The notes below the pieces were generated by a model, which did not search any database, had not been told where the DNA came from, and saw only the letters and a list, made by a program, of their open reading frames with translations. Of a stretch of 64,000 nucleotides of DNA, positions 44,303 to 53,320 are shown piece after piece. A program made the position numbers and the translations under genes. Every line of letters begins with the position of its first letter. The first letter of the stretch is position 1. The DNA comes from Verrucomicrobia bacterium LW23 (GTDB lineage Bacteria > Verrucomicrobiota > Verrucomicrobiia > Methylacidiphilales > UBA1321). The stretch is from positions 62,001-126,000 of the forward strand of contig QAZA01000023.1 of assembly GCA_003054695.1 (NCBI GenBank), read 5' to 3'.

Positions 44303-45370
44303 ATGAATACGAAATGGAAGATTGCGGGGATTAACTTCGATCACATGCACATGGGCGATCTGCTGCGAAAGGTCTTCGAGCATTCCAACGCCGAAATCGT
44401 GGGTGTAAGCGACGAGCGTCCGGATCGCATGGAGGACACGGTGCGGAAGTTCGGAATACCCCGTCAGCGCGTGTTTACCGACTACCGCGAGTGCATGGAA
44501 AAAGCTCGTCCGGACCTCGTGATCCTGTGCCCGGCAACGGCGTTGCACGCGGAGTGGACGGAGCGCATCGCCCCCTATGGCGCGCATATTCTCGTAGAGA
44601 AGCCCTTCGCGGCCTCTCTGGCGGAGGCGGACCGAATGATCGCGGCGCTCGCCGCCACGGGCAAGCAGTTGATCATCAACTGGCCGCTGCGCTGGTACCC
44701 GCCCCACGTAACGACAAAGCGTCTCATCGACGAGGGTGTGATAGGCGACGTGCTTGGCGTCCATTATTACGACGGCAATCGCGGCCCACTACGGCACAGC
44801 GCGGACAAGATCGAGACTGTGCCAGGGAAAAAATCCGAAAGCTGGTTTTACCAAAAGAGCAAGGGCGGCGGCTCGCTGCTCGACTACCTGGGCTACGGCA
44901 CCACGCTCGGCACCTGGTACCACGGCGGGCGCGCTCCGCTGGAGGTAACCGCCATGGTAGACCAGCCCGAGGGCCTGGAGGTCGACGAGCACTCCATTAC
45001 CATCGCCCGCTACTCCACAGGCCTGTCCAAATACGAGACACGCTGGGGCACATTCACCGATCCGTGGATGCAGCAGCCCCAGCCCAAATGTGGCTTCATC
45101 ATCACCGGCACCAACGGCACCATCAGCTCCTGGGACTACGAAAAAGTAGTGCGCGTGCAAACCAGGGAACGTCCTGAAACCTACGAGATCCCTGTTGACT
45201 GCCTTGAAGCATCATGCGACGGCCCCATCCAGTACGTATTGCACTGCCTTGAAACCGGCGCAAAAATCGACGGCCCGCTTTCACCCCAGGTCTGCCGCAT
45301 AGGCCAGCAGATCGTGGACTCCGCTGTCCTCAGCGCCCGCGAAAAGCGCACGGTGCCGCTGGTGGCCTGA
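44303..45370 (+). CDS. Gfo/Idh/MocA-family oxidoreductase (variant nucleotide motif)
   Basis: 355 residues. The fold matches sugar dehydrogenases of this family: N-terminal Rossmann domain, then HILVEKPFAASLAEAD with the catalytic EKP and the C-terminal sheet (GGGSLLDYLGYGTTL). The glycine-rich NAD(P) loop reads GINFDHMHMG rather than GxGxxG, so cofactor binding may be altered or relaxed, or the protein binds something else. It follows the phosphotriesterase by 22 bp. ATG 44303 has no strong ribosome binding site. Confidence 0.85.
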   Translation: MNTKWKIAGINFDHMHMGDLLRKVFEHSNAEIVGVSDERPDRMEDTVRKFGIPRQRVFTDYRECMEKARPDLVILCPATALHAEWTERIAPYGAHILVEKPFAASLAEADRMIAALAATGKQLIINWPLRWYPPHVTTKRLIDEGVIGDVLGVHYYDGNRGPLRHSADKIETVPGKKSESWFYQKSKGGGSLLDYLGYGTTLGTWYHGGRAPLEVTAMVDQPEGLEVDEHSITIARYSTGLSKYETRWGTFTDPWMQQPQPKCGFIITGTNGTISSWDYEKVVRVQTRERPETYEIPVDCLEASCDGPIQYVLHCLETGAKIDGPLSPQVCRIGQQIVDSAVLSAREKRTVPLVA

Positions 45371-45499
45371 CAAAGCTGGGGGCGCGGGCTATGTCACCGG
45401 CCGGCGGAAGTCGAGACAAACATGGCCAGCCTGTCACCAGGGAGTCCTGTCCTGCCCATTTCCATTCGTGCGAAAGCATTTCCCCTGCCCCATACCGCG

Positions 45500-46654
45500 A
45501 TGACCAACCATACCCCTGTACAGCCCAAAGCCTCCTACGGTTTCGAAGCAGACAACGTCCCCGGCACCTTTGCCGCGCCGGATCTTCCCTACCGCCCGAC
45601 TGATCCTCTCCACTACCGCCCCAACATCGGGCTGATCGCTTGTGGCGGAATCACTTCGGCACACCTCAAAGCGTATACGGGCGCCGGATACAACGTGGTG
45701 GCCCTGTGCGATACAGATCCGACCCGAGCGGAAAAGCGCCGCGACGAGTTCTATCCCAGCGCGCAGGTTTACAGCGACTACCGAGATCTCCTGGCGCGCG
45801 ACGATATTGAGGTAGTCGACATTGCCGCGCACCCGATCGAGCGCGAACCCATCATCCCCGAAGCCCTGCGTGCACACAAACATGTGCTGAGCCAGAAGCC
45901 GTTTGTGCTGGATCTCGATTTGGGCGAAGCATTTGTGAAGCTTGCCGACGATATGGGCGTGCGCCTGGCCGTGAACCAGAACGGCCGCTGGGCACCCTAT
46001 TTCTCATACATTCGCCACGCGATAGAAGCCGGGCTGCTGGGCGATGTTGCCACTGCAAACTTTGAGCTGCACTGGGACCACAACTGGACCTCGGCCACGC
46101 CCTTCAACAATCTCCATCACCTCGTGCTTTTCGACTACACAATCCACTGGTTTGACGCGATCCACACCTTCTTCCCCGGCCGCCGGGCCACCCGCGTGTA
46201 TGCCTCCGTAGAATGCTCCCGAAGCCAGACGGCCAAGCCGCCGCTGCTTGCGCATGTGCTGGTCGATTTCGATGGCTGCCAGGCCACCATCATGGTCAAT
46301 GGTGACACCCTCTTCGGCCCGGAAACGCGCACATCCGTCATCGGCAGCAAAGGTACCATACGGAGCGTCGGTCCAAGCCTTCAGGAACAGCAGGTAACCC
46401 TCATTACGGCAGAGGGCATCGCCCGCCCCGCGCTGAAAGGCAGCTGGGTGCCGGACGGCATGCACGGCTCCATGGGCGAACTCCTTTGCGCCATTGAAGA
46501 AGGCCGCGAACCCCGCAACTCCGCTCGCAATAATCTCCGAAGTCTGGAACTTTGCTTCGCTGCCATTGCCAGCGCCGACACGCACCGGCCGCAGATTCCT
46601 GGGCAAGTGCGCAGCTTGCCCAGCTCCTGTGTCACTCGCAGCGGGCTAAACTGA
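45500..46654 (+). CDS. Gfo/Idh/MocA-family oxidoreductase
   Basis: 384 residues. NIGLIACGGITSAHLKAYTGAGYNVVALCDTDPTRAE is a normal Rossmann start with GCGGIT-like loop. The catalytic motif reads HVLSQKPFVLD (QKP instead of EKP), and LAVNQNGRWAPYFSYIRH is the usual later element. It probably oxidises or reduces a sugar with NAD(H). It is the last gene of the operon, 129 bp after its paralogue. ATG 45500 (MTNHTP) is preferred; an upstream in-frame ATG at 45422 would add 26 residues that do not look conserved. An inverted repeat lies after the stop. Confidence 0.87.
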   Translation: MTNHTPVQPKASYGFEADNVPGTFAAPDLPYRPTDPLHYRPNIGLIACGGITSAHLKAYTGAGYNVVALCDTDPTRAEKRRDEFYPSAQVYSDYRDLLARDDIEVVDIAAHPIEREPIIPEALRAHKHVLSQKPFVLDLDLGEAFVKLADDMGVRLAVNQNGRWAPYFSYIRHAIEAGLLGDVATANFELHWDHNWTSATPFNNLHHLVLFDYTIHWFDAIHTFFPGRRATRVYASVECSRSQTAKPPLLAHVLVDFDGCQATIMVNGDTLFGPETRTSVIGSKGTIRSVGPSLQEQQVTLITAEGIARPALKGSWVPDGMHGSMGELLCAIEEGREPRNSARNNLRSLELCFAAIASADTHRPQIPGQVRSLPSSCVTRSGLN

Positions 46655-46982
46655 ACGTCATAATTATCAGGAAAATGCTCCAGCGTCCTGCATCAGTGAT
46701 TCTTCTTGGAACAACAAGCGCGGCTTTCAGTGGCGTGCTATGGAAAACATTATGCGAAGGATTTATGGCACAGGACGCTGGGGAATACCGCCTCTTCGAG
46801 GTTGACTGATCTCTGTGTAAGACCATTTATCGGAATAAACCGGTACATTGGCGGGACGCTTTTGAGCGAGGGAGGCGTTGAGTCTTCGGTCATGCATTTT
46901 TCAAATGCACTCCCTCAGCCTCGCCTTGCCCTCATCTCAAAATCGCCTCCACCAATGTACCGGTTTATTCCGACAATTGGTC
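46655..46982. other. Intergenic region with hairpin and repeat A
   Basis: About 330 bp between convergent genes. It holds an inverted repeat CCAGCGTCCTG (46680-46690) / CAGGACGCTGG (46771-46781) and the family-A element. No gene is seen. Confidence 0.5.
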
Positions 46983-46988
46983 TTACAC
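46815..46988. repeat. Structured repeat family A, copy 2
   Basis: 40-nt arms (46815-46854 and 46949-46988; 37 of 40 pair) start GTGTAAGACCATTTATCGGA. They enclose a 94-nt core that, in inverted orientation, aligns at high identity to the 94-nt core of copy 1 (7445-7538) with no gap in length. The arms differ from copy 1 except at the ends (AGACCAATT outside, TTGG-GG inside). The right arm covers the stop codon of folA. Confidence 0.85.
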
Positions 46989-47567
46989 GCGCGACATCAC
47001 CTGCATGGTGCAGGCCGCGTGCGTTTCCGCCTCGCGCACGTGGGGGAAGTGCCGCTCGAAGGGCGGCATGTGGGTGTCGCCCGGGTGGGTGGCGTGGATG
47101 CGAGTGAGATACACGGTGCCGATGTACGGCATCGCCGCCGCAAATACCCGGGCGCCGCCGGCAATGATGACCGCCCCGGGGAACTCCCCCGCGCGCGTGC
47201 GCGTCAGCAGATCCTCCATGGAGCCGCACACCGCGGCAACGCCAGGCCACGCGGGCCGGCCATCCGCGCCCAGGGAATCCGCCCTGCCAGAAAGCACCAC
47301 GGTGTGGCGGCCGGGAAACGCGAAGGTGGGCGATGTCTCGGCCAGAATGCCCTCCCACGTGGTGCGGCCCATCACAATGGTGTTGCCCGTGGTAATGCGC
47401 CGAAACCACCGCAAATCCTCCTTCACCTTCCACGGCAAAAAGCCATCGCGCCCAATCACCCGCTCGGCGTCCATCGCCACAATGCCGGCAAAGGGGTGGG
47501 GCGAAGCCGGATCGGCAGGCGCGGGTGCGGGAAAGGGCGGGACGGAAGCGTTGGGTTCGGATGACAT
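46983..47567 (-). CDS. folA: Dihydrofolate reductase
   Basis: 194 residues. HPFAGIVAMDAERVIGRDGFLPWKVKEDLRWFRRITTGNTIVMGRTTWEGI is the standard DHFR core (with the Trp and the active-site acidic residue at KEDL), and VVLSGR, AVIIAGGARVFAAAMPYIGTVYLTRIHATHPGDTHMPPF completes the fold. The enzyme reduces dihydrofolate with NADPH. The first 25-30 residues are a Pro/Ala-rich extension. ATG 47567 (MSSEPN) is used; a longer form from ATG 47624 is possible. The stop codon lies inside the arm of repeat A, which may serve as its terminator. Confidence 0.9.
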   Translation of the reverse strand: MSSEPNASVPPFPAPAPADPASPHPFAGIVAMDAERVIGRDGFLPWKVKEDLRWFRRITTGNTIVMGRTTWEGILAETSPTFAFPGRHTVVLSGRADSLGADGRPAWPGVAAVCGSMEDLLTRTRAGEFPGAVIIAGGARVFAAAMPYIGTVYLTRIHATHPGDTHMPPFERHFPHVREAETHAACTMQVMSRV

Positions 47568-47652
47568 CGGCACTACTCTGCCATCATCCGGCCCCGGCGT
47601 AAACGTTGTCGATGTCAGGAGCATCCCCTTGCGCCATGCTCCTACTCTCCCC

Positions 47653-49011
47653 CTACGCCTTCATCACCGGCAGCAGCTCAAAGTCGCGGCCCAGCACGGT
47701 TTTGCCGGGGACTTTGAGGACGCTGGCCAGGACGGACGCGTAGACGGCACGAAAGTCCACATTGTACTTCACATCGCCCTTGTCCAGATCCTTGGGTGCC
47801 AGGCTGGGGTAGGCGCCGTAGAGGCCGGCTTTGACGCGCGGGCCGAAGAGGAACATGGGGGCGGCGGCGCCGTGGTCGGTGCCCTGGCTGCCGTTCTCCG
47901 CCACGCGGCGGCCAAACTCGCTGAAGGTGAGCACCGTTACGCGATCCGCGTTGCCCTGCGTCTTCAGGTCCGCGTAGAAGGCCTTCACCGCCTCGGAGAA
48001 CTCCTTGAGCAGACGCGGGTGGCTTTGCGCCTGGTTGGCGTGCGTGTCGAAGCCGCCCATGCTGAGGTAGTAGACGCGCGTCGTCATGCCGCCCGCGATG
48101 AGCTTGCTGATAAGCCGCAGATTATTCGCGATTTGCGTGCCCGGGTAGGACGCCTCCGTGCCCGTGCCGCCCTTGGGCTGCCTGGCCAGCAGCGCACGGA
48201 TCTTGTCGGAGCTTACCTGCGCGTCCATCGCCGTGCGCTCGATAAAATCCAGCGGCGAGCCCGCGCTTTTGGTGGGGCCGCTCAGCATGCTGATGCTGCC
48301 GCCGGAGGTGGCCAGCTCTTCGTCCGCCTGCCCCATCTCCATGCGGGCCTGGCGATTCATCCTGCGGTACGTTTTCTCCTCCTGCATCGCCTCCTCGGTC
48401 TCGCCGCCGGCGATAAAGCGGTAGGAGCCCGGGTTATCCAGCGACACGCCGCGGGGCACCTTGGCCGACATCGCCTGCGGCATCTGCCCGCCGATGTTGA
48501 TGCCAACCTCCGGGTCCGCGCCGGTGCAGCAGTTATCGAAATAGCGGCCGATCCACCCGTACTTCTCCACCTTGTCGGCATCGCTGGCCGTGTGCCAGAT
48601 TTCCGTGCTGCGAAAGTGCGAGCGGTTGGGGTTGGGATAGCCGACGCCGTTGATCAGCGCCACCTCGCCGCCGTCGTACATCTCCTTAAGCGCGGAGAGC
48701 GCCGGGTTGAGACCCAGCTGATCGTTAATCTGCAGCACGTCGGACTTCGGCACGGCCAGCTTGGGGCGAGCCTTGTAGTACTCGTCGGAGGCGAAGGGAA
48801 TGACCGTGTTGACGCCGTCGTTACCGCCCGCAAGCTGCATCACTACAAGGATTTGTGAATCCTTACCGGTAGCCACCTGCGTGGCCTTGTCCGCCGCGTG
48901 GGCGTGCATCACGCTAAAGGTGTTGGCGATAAAGTTGGGCACCGTCCAGCTCAGCGCACCGCCGAGAAGGGTGGAGCGGAGAAAAGCGCGGCGGGTGGTA
49001 AACGTGTTCAT
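47653..49011 (-). CDS. DUF1501-family secreted protein
   Basis: 452 residues. The N-terminus MNTFTTRRAFLRSTLLGGALSW is a twin-arginine-type signal (RRAFLR), so it is probably exported folded. The body has the sulfatase/alkaline-phosphatase-like DUF1501 motifs: ILVVMQLAGGNDGVNTVIPF, YPNPNRSHFRSTEIWHTA, VYYLSMGGFDTHANQAQSHPRLLKEFSEAVKAF and VTVLTFSEFGRRVAENGSQGTDHGAAAPMFLFG. These proteins pair with DUF1800 in planctomycetes, verrucomicrobia and others; function unknown. The partner gene starts 57 bp upstream, giving a two-gene operon. Confidence 0.92.
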   Translation of the reverse strand: MNTFTTRRAFLRSTLLGGALSWTVPNFIANTFSVMHAHAADKATQVATGKDSQILVVMQLAGGNDGVNTVIPFASDEYYKARPKLAVPKSDVLQINDQLGLNPALSALKEMYDGGEVALINGVGYPNPNRSHFRSTEIWHTASDADKVEKYGWIGRYFDNCCTGADPEVGINIGGQMPQAMSAKVPRGVSLDNPGSYRFIAGGETEEAMQEEKTYRRMNRQARMEMGQADEELATSGGSISMLSGPTKSAGSPLDFIERTAMDAQVSSDKIRALLARQPKGGTGTEASYPGTQIANNLRLISKLIAGGMTTRVYYLSMGGFDTHANQAQSHPRLLKEFSEAVKAFYADLKTQGNADRVTVLTFSEFGRRVAENGSQGTDHGAAAPMFLFGPRVKAGLYGAYPSLAPKDLDKGDVKYNVDFRAVYASVLASVLKVPGKTVLGRDFELLPVMKA

Positions 49012-49067
49012 AGCGGGGAAACCTTGGGATGGTAGGAAGGAAGGAGAGAAAGAAGTCGGCGGCGGCG

Positions 49068-50561
49068 TCAGGCAACCTGATAGTCCGGCGTGCTCATCAG
49101 GAGGCGGATCGAATCCCGCACCTCGGTGGGGCCGAGCTCGTTCATGCCGTTCATGAACTCGCGCAGCGCCCTGGCGCGTTCGGGGCGAAGCTCGCCCTGC
49201 AAAAAGCGCTTTTGCAGCGCAACAAACAGCGACTCGCGCGTGGCCAGCTCCTTGCGCGTAAACAGGCCGTCCACCTCCGCCGGCTTAAAGACGTTGCCCG
49301 CCTCGATACCAAAGCGCTTGAGCATCTTCTTTACCGGGCCCACCGTTTTATTCAGGCCCTTGCCACCACCGGGCAACAGGTCCTGCTCATTGCCCTCCAC
49401 AATGGCGCCGGCCATGTTGTAGCGGTTGAGCAGGTAGTTGGTGCTGATCCAAGAGATGCCGCCGTCCCACCCCTTGACGTTGGGCGGGGCAAAGAGGTTC
49501 TGGCCCAGGCGGTTAAGCACGCCGGTGGTAACGGGCGCCTCGGGCAGTTTCATCTCCAGCATTTTGGTGGTGCCAATAAGCCACTGCACTGGGCTCTTGA
49601 CCTGCTGGCGCATGACCTGCGGGGTGTAAAACTCCTCGCTGAGGAAGAGCGTGCGCATCAGCGCCTTAAACTCCATGTTGTTGTCGGTCAACACCTTGGC
49701 CATGCTGGCAATCACCCGCGGATTCTCCTCGGGCGATCCGAAGAAATTCCACAGCCGCTGGCTGATGTAAATGGCCGCCTGGGGCTGCCTGACGATGCGG
49801 TTGATGATATCCTCGCCTGTCAGCGGGCCGCTGGCGCCCAGGAACGTCTTGTCGCCGTCATCGTGCTGGCCGCGGCGTTCCACAAAGGTCTGCCGATCAG
49901 GCCCCAGCGTCCACCCCGTAAAGGCGCGGGCGGCGGCGCGTACGTCGTCCTCCGTGTAGTGGCCCTCGCCCAGGGTAAAGAGCTCCATCACCTCGCGCGC
50001 GTAATTCTCGTTGGGCTGCTTGCGCGTGCTTTTTGCGTTGTCCAGCCAGATCAACATGGCCGGATCCTGCGATACCGCCACGAGCATGCGGCGCCAGGAG
50101 CCCAGGGCGTATTTGCGGAACGTCTCGTTCTGCTGATACATCAGGTAGGCCACGCGCACCTTTTGCACACTGGTGGCAAAGTGGCCGTGCCAAAACAGGG
50201 TCATCTTTTCCTGCAGCGGCCGGGCCGTTGTGGCCATGCGCTCCAGCCACCAGCCGCGCAGGCTTATAAGGCGGCGCGCTTCCTCGCGGCGCTCCTCGGC
50301 CTGCTTTTTGCGCTTCTCTTCCTCCGGCAGCGAGCGGTAGGAGCGGATGCGCTCGGCCAGCTCGGGGTCTGGCTTCGCCCAGTCCGGCGCCTCCACGGTC
50401 TCGGGGATCTGATCGTAATCCACCAGCGAGGCGACCGCCGCCCGCGCGCCCATCTTGTACAGCCGGTCAATCTCATGCGGCGCGCCCCCAAAACCGGCAC
50501 GGTTAAGCAGGTGGGCTGCCGCCTCGTACGTCCAGCGGGAATCGGGAAGAGGACTGAGCAT
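49068..50561 (-). CDS. DUF1800-family protein
   Basis: 497 residues. The start WTYEAAAHLLNRAGFGGAPHEIDRLYKMG, the central MTLFWHGHFATSVQKV, DNAKSTRKQPNENYAREVMELFTLGEGHYTEDDVRAAARAFTGWTLG, and FYTPQVMRQQVKSPVQWLIG are the DUF1800 signature. It is encoded directly upstream of DUF1501 on the same strand, the known pairing. No signal peptide is obvious at MLSPLPDSRWTYEAA; the export route may be through the partner. Function unknown; cell-surface glycan or exported-enzyme maturation has been suggested for the pair, which I cannot test here. Confidence 0.92.
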   Translation of the reverse strand: MLSPLPDSRWTYEAAAHLLNRAGFGGAPHEIDRLYKMGARAAVASLVDYDQIPETVEAPDWAKPDPELAERIRSYRSLPEEEKRKKQAEERREEARRLISLRGWWLERMATTARPLQEKMTLFWHGHFATSVQKVRVAYLMYQQNETFRKYALGSWRRMLVAVSQDPAMLIWLDNAKSTRKQPNENYAREVMELFTLGEGHYTEDDVRAAARAFTGWTLGPDRQTFVERRGQHDDGDKTFLGASGPLTGEDIINRIVRQPQAAIYISQRLWNFFGSPEENPRVIASMAKVLTDNNMEFKALMRTLFLSEEFYTPQVMRQQVKSPVQWLIGTTKMLEMKLPEAPVTTGVLNRLGQNLFAPPNVKGWDGGISWISTNYLLNRYNMAGAIVEGNEQDLLPGGGKGLNKTVGPVKKMLKRFGIEAGNVFKPAEVDGLFTRKELATRESLFVALQKRFLQGELRPERARALREFMNGMNELGPTEVRDSIRLLMSTPDYQVA

Positions 50562-50870
50562 ATGGGGTTAAACCCTCAGGTTAAAATGAAGTTGCGCGAA
50601 TCTGCTGGTGTGCAGCAAAAAAAGTGACCCAAATCAAACGCCTCGCGATAGGATACAACGCCCTCCGGCCACCCTGCTCCCCTGCCCGCCGCCATCCGGC
50701 AGCGGAGACACCCTGCCCACGTATATTCTGCTACTAAAGAGACGTGTGGACGATACAAAAGTAGCATCCGAAACCGACATTTTGTTGCAGAAAATCCATA
50801 TCGCCCAGCATCACCGCCCTGCGCTATCCCAGCGCATCCCAGGCTCTCCCATGCACAAAGGCTGCCTGCG
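50562..50870. other. Intergenic region between DUF1800 and the unknown gene
   Basis: About 310 bp on the minus-strand side, probably the promoter of the DUF1800-DUF1501 operon (AT-rich at 50745-50800) and the 3' end region of the unknown gene. No clear consensus boxes, hairpin or gene. Confidence 0.35.
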
Positions 50871-51938
50871 CTATCGGTTCTCCGGCAACTGCAGCGGCAG
50901 GCGTAGGCGATCGGACGGAGGGCGCGTCTCCGGGGCGGCGACGGTGGGGAGCTCCAGCGGCAGCTGCAGAGGTGCGCGGGTTTGGGTGGAGGGCGGCTTC
51001 TGCTCCGGCGGGGTGGGCGCGGCCACGGAGGGAGGCGCGGGCGGCTGCAGGCCGGCGGAGGGCGAGACGACGCGGCCGCGATAGATGACAACGCGCGAGG
51101 AATCGGCGGGCGCTTCGGACGACGACGGATCCGCCGCGGGCAATGCGGGGGTGGACTGCGCAGCTAGCTCCAGGCGGTCCGACCCGGGCTGCGCGGGCAT
51201 GCGCAGCTCGCCGGACTGCGAAGAGACGACCCGGCCGCGGTAGATGACAACGCGCGAGGGCTCCGCCGCGGCCGGCTCCGGCTCGGGTTCGGCGGCGGCC
51301 GGCTCGCCGGGGGCGATGATCGGGAGCTCGTGCAGGCACAACACGCAGAGGTAGCCCTGCAGCCAGTTACGCGCGTAAAGGCGGCCGTTGTCGCACGTCA
51401 GGATAAAATCGGTAAAGTTGAAATCCAGCGTATGCATGCCGGCAAACAGCGCGGCCAGCTGCGCGCCCACGGGTGCGGTGCGCGATTCCTCGAACACCGG
51501 CGGCAGTCGCTGGGAGAGGAGGTTGCCATTCCTGTCGTAGGCGATGGTGCCGGTTTGCGGAGCAATGCTGGTAAGCTGCGGCATCGGTTCGTCGCGCAGC
51601 AACTCGCTCTCGGCCGCCACAAGCACGCCGCCGATACGCTGGCCGCTGAGCAGCAGAAGGCCCCGGTGCGCGCGGCAAAAAATATCCATGCGCTCCGGCG
51701 TGCCCAGGCCCAGCGTCTCCCCAATATCCCACGCAAAATCGAGGGCGCGCGTGACAAAAGCGCGCATCTCCTCCACCGGCCCGCGCGATAGCGTAACATT
51801 GCCAACCCCATCAAAATAGGCCAGCCGCACAACATGCGGATCGCCCAGCACCTGGGCGTCGGTAGGAGTGATGTGGCTCATGGAGTGGGGTGAAGTAGGG
51901 GCAGCAGGGCGGGCGGGCCGCGGATGGCCTGTTTTCAT
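50871..51938 (-). CDS. Hypothetical protein with duplicated motif and Pro/Ala-rich tail
   Basis: 355 residues, not recognised. Residues about 20-190 are a globular alpha/beta part (VVRLAYFDGVGNVTLSRGPVEEMRAFVTRALDFAWDIGETLGLGTPERMDIFCRAHRGLLLLSGQRIGGVLVAA) that loosely resembles a Roadblock/LC7 or profilin-like fold. The second half is low-complexity Pro/Ala/Glu with an exact duplicated segment SRVVIYRGRVVS (two copies, about 60 residues apart). No signal peptide. ATG 51938 has AGGTGG/GAAGG just upstream and is preferred, but ATG 51881 (MSHITPT) starts right at the fold. Function unknown. Confidence 0.5.
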   Translation of the reverse strand: MKTGHPRPARPAAPTSPHSMSHITPTDAQVLGDPHVVRLAYFDGVGNVTLSRGPVEEMRAFVTRALDFAWDIGETLGLGTPERMDIFCRAHRGLLLLSGQRIGGVLVAAESELLRDEPMPQLTSIAPQTGTIAYDRNGNLLSQRLPPVFEESRTAPVGAQLAALFAGMHTLDFNFTDFILTCDNGRLYARNWLQGYLCVLCLHELPIIAPGEPAAAEPEPEPAAAEPSRVVIYRGRVVSSQSGELRMPAQPGSDRLELAAQSTPALPAADPSSSEAPADSSRVVIYRGRVVSPSAGLQPPAPPSVAAPTPPEQKPPSTQTRAPLQLPLELPTVAAPETRPPSDRLRLPLQLPENR

Positions 51939-52113
51939 CGCCACCTGCCTTCTGCACGGGGCGATGAGACCTTTTCGGCCACAATCCGCCCGGCTTTAGC
52001 AAAATGCACGATTGCTGGGCAGAAATCGCCGCAACGCCAATGCTACCCGGCAATTTCTGCTGCGTACACGCAAAACTCCTCGCTCCGCGCACTTGCTTTG
52101 GCCAACGGCGCGC

Positions 52114-52683
52114 TCAGGGGTGGACCGCGCCGGGGATCGGTGCTGCTGCAAAGAATTCTTCCCTCAAAATGCCGTATTCCACAAGATCCATCAGCACGCC
52201 GTTCTTCATCATGTGGCGGCGCCGGTATCCCTCCCTGCGCATCCCCAGCTTTTCCATCACGCGCCCTGAGGAAGGATTTGTCGAATAGAAGCCGCCGCCA
52301 ATCTTGGCCAGGTGGAAGTGCTTGAACGCAAACCGCATGCATTCGCGCGTCGCCTCCGTGGTATAGCCCTGATTCCAAAAATCAAATCCCATCCAGTAGC
52401 CCAGTTCCCCGCGCAGATCCGGCAGGTGAAGACCCATGGAAACACACCCCATCAACTCGCCCGTGCTTCTGCTTTCCACCGCAAACGCGATAAGCTTCCC
52501 CCTCTCAAAACCCGGCTGATGCGTCGCAATCCACGTCTTTGCCGCCCCCTCGGGATAAGGATGCGGAATATTGGCCGCCGTGCGGGCAACGGCCTCATGC
52601 CCAGCCAGACGCTCTACCGCATCGCTATCGGCCAGCGTAAAAGGCCGCAGCGTCAGTCGAGCGGTGTGAAGCGTCGGCAACAT
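52114..52683 (-). CDS. GNAT-family N-acetyltransferase (RimJ/RimL type)
   Basis: 189 residues. HTARLTLRPFTLADSDAVERL is the start of Rim-type acetyltransferases; GELGYWMGFDFWNQGYTTEATRECMRFAF is the acetyl-CoA-binding beta4-alpha3 signature, and STNPSSGRVMEKLGMRREGYRRRHMMKNGVLMDLVEYGILREEF the typical end. It transfers acetyl from acetyl-CoA to a protein N-terminus or small amine; target unknown. ATG 52683 (MLPTLHTARL) is preferred over the longer frame to 52752. It stands alone on the minus strand, upstream of a repeat-rich gap. Confidence 0.88.
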   Translation of the reverse strand: MLPTLHTARLTLRPFTLADSDAVERLAGHEAVARTAANIPHPYPEGAAKTWIATHQPGFERGKLIAFAVESRSTGELMGCVSMGLHLPDLRGELGYWMGFDFWNQGYTTEATRECMRFAFKHFHLAKIGGGFYSTNPSSGRVMEKLGMRREGYRRRHMMKNGVLMDLVEYGILREEFFAAAPIPGAVHP

Positions 52684-52809
52684 AGGAATCGCTATTACAA
52701 CAAGGAGATTCGCAGGTGTCGATCTTCCTCTCGGCGCCAACAGCTTGAACATTCCTGTTTTCCCCTCCGCGATGTGCGTGGTTAATCGCTACCCTTCGAG
52801 AGGAAAATG

Positions 52810-53320
52810 AACCACGGATCACACCGATTACACGGAGCGGATGGAGCGTTCCTGAAGTGCCATTCGAGTTCGGATGTCGACAGCCGCAAGAGGTCAGTCC
52901 AAAAGCCCAGTCGTTAGCTTCTAACCACAATTTGTCCTCTGTCCCCCTTTATCCCCACTTAGCGGCTTTGTCCCCCTTCGCGCGAGACATTCCCCTCTGT
53001 AAGTTCCACTGCTTCACAGATTTATATCGCGCGAAGGGGGAAAAAGCCGCTAAGTTGGGATAAAGGGGATAGCTGTGCAAATCAGTTTCCCCTCCGTGTA
53101 ATCCGTGTTTTCCGTGGTTGAATAACTCCCCTTCGAACTGAAAGTTAACCACGGATTACACCGATTGCGCGGAGCGGATGGAGCGCTCCTGGAGTGCCTT
53201 CCGAGTTCGAAGATCGACAGCCCCAATAGGTCGGTTCAAAAGCCCTGTCGTTAGCTTCTCACAATTTGTCGGCTGTCCCCCCTTTATCCCCACTTAGCGG
53301 CTTTGTCCCCCTTCGCGCGA
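52810..53320. repeat. Direct repeat (family E), two copies
   Basis: Copy 1 at 52810-52986, copy 2 at 53157-53320, in the same orientation and highly similar: AACCACGGATTACACCGATT, GCGGAGCGGATGGAGCG, CCGAGTTCG, TCGTTAGCTTCT, CACAATTTGTC, TATCCCCACTTAGCGGCTTT, CCCCCTTCGCGCGA in order. Confidence 0.8.
52944..53068. repeat. Long hairpin in family-E copy 1
   Basis: 42-nt arms 52944-52985 and 53027-53068, nearly perfect (CCCCTTTATCCCCACTTAGC start), enclosing a 41-nt loop. Confidence 0.85.

Noticed and set aside
46706-47107. 133-codon frame over the operon end and folA
   Set aside because: It crosses repeat A and is antisense to folA.
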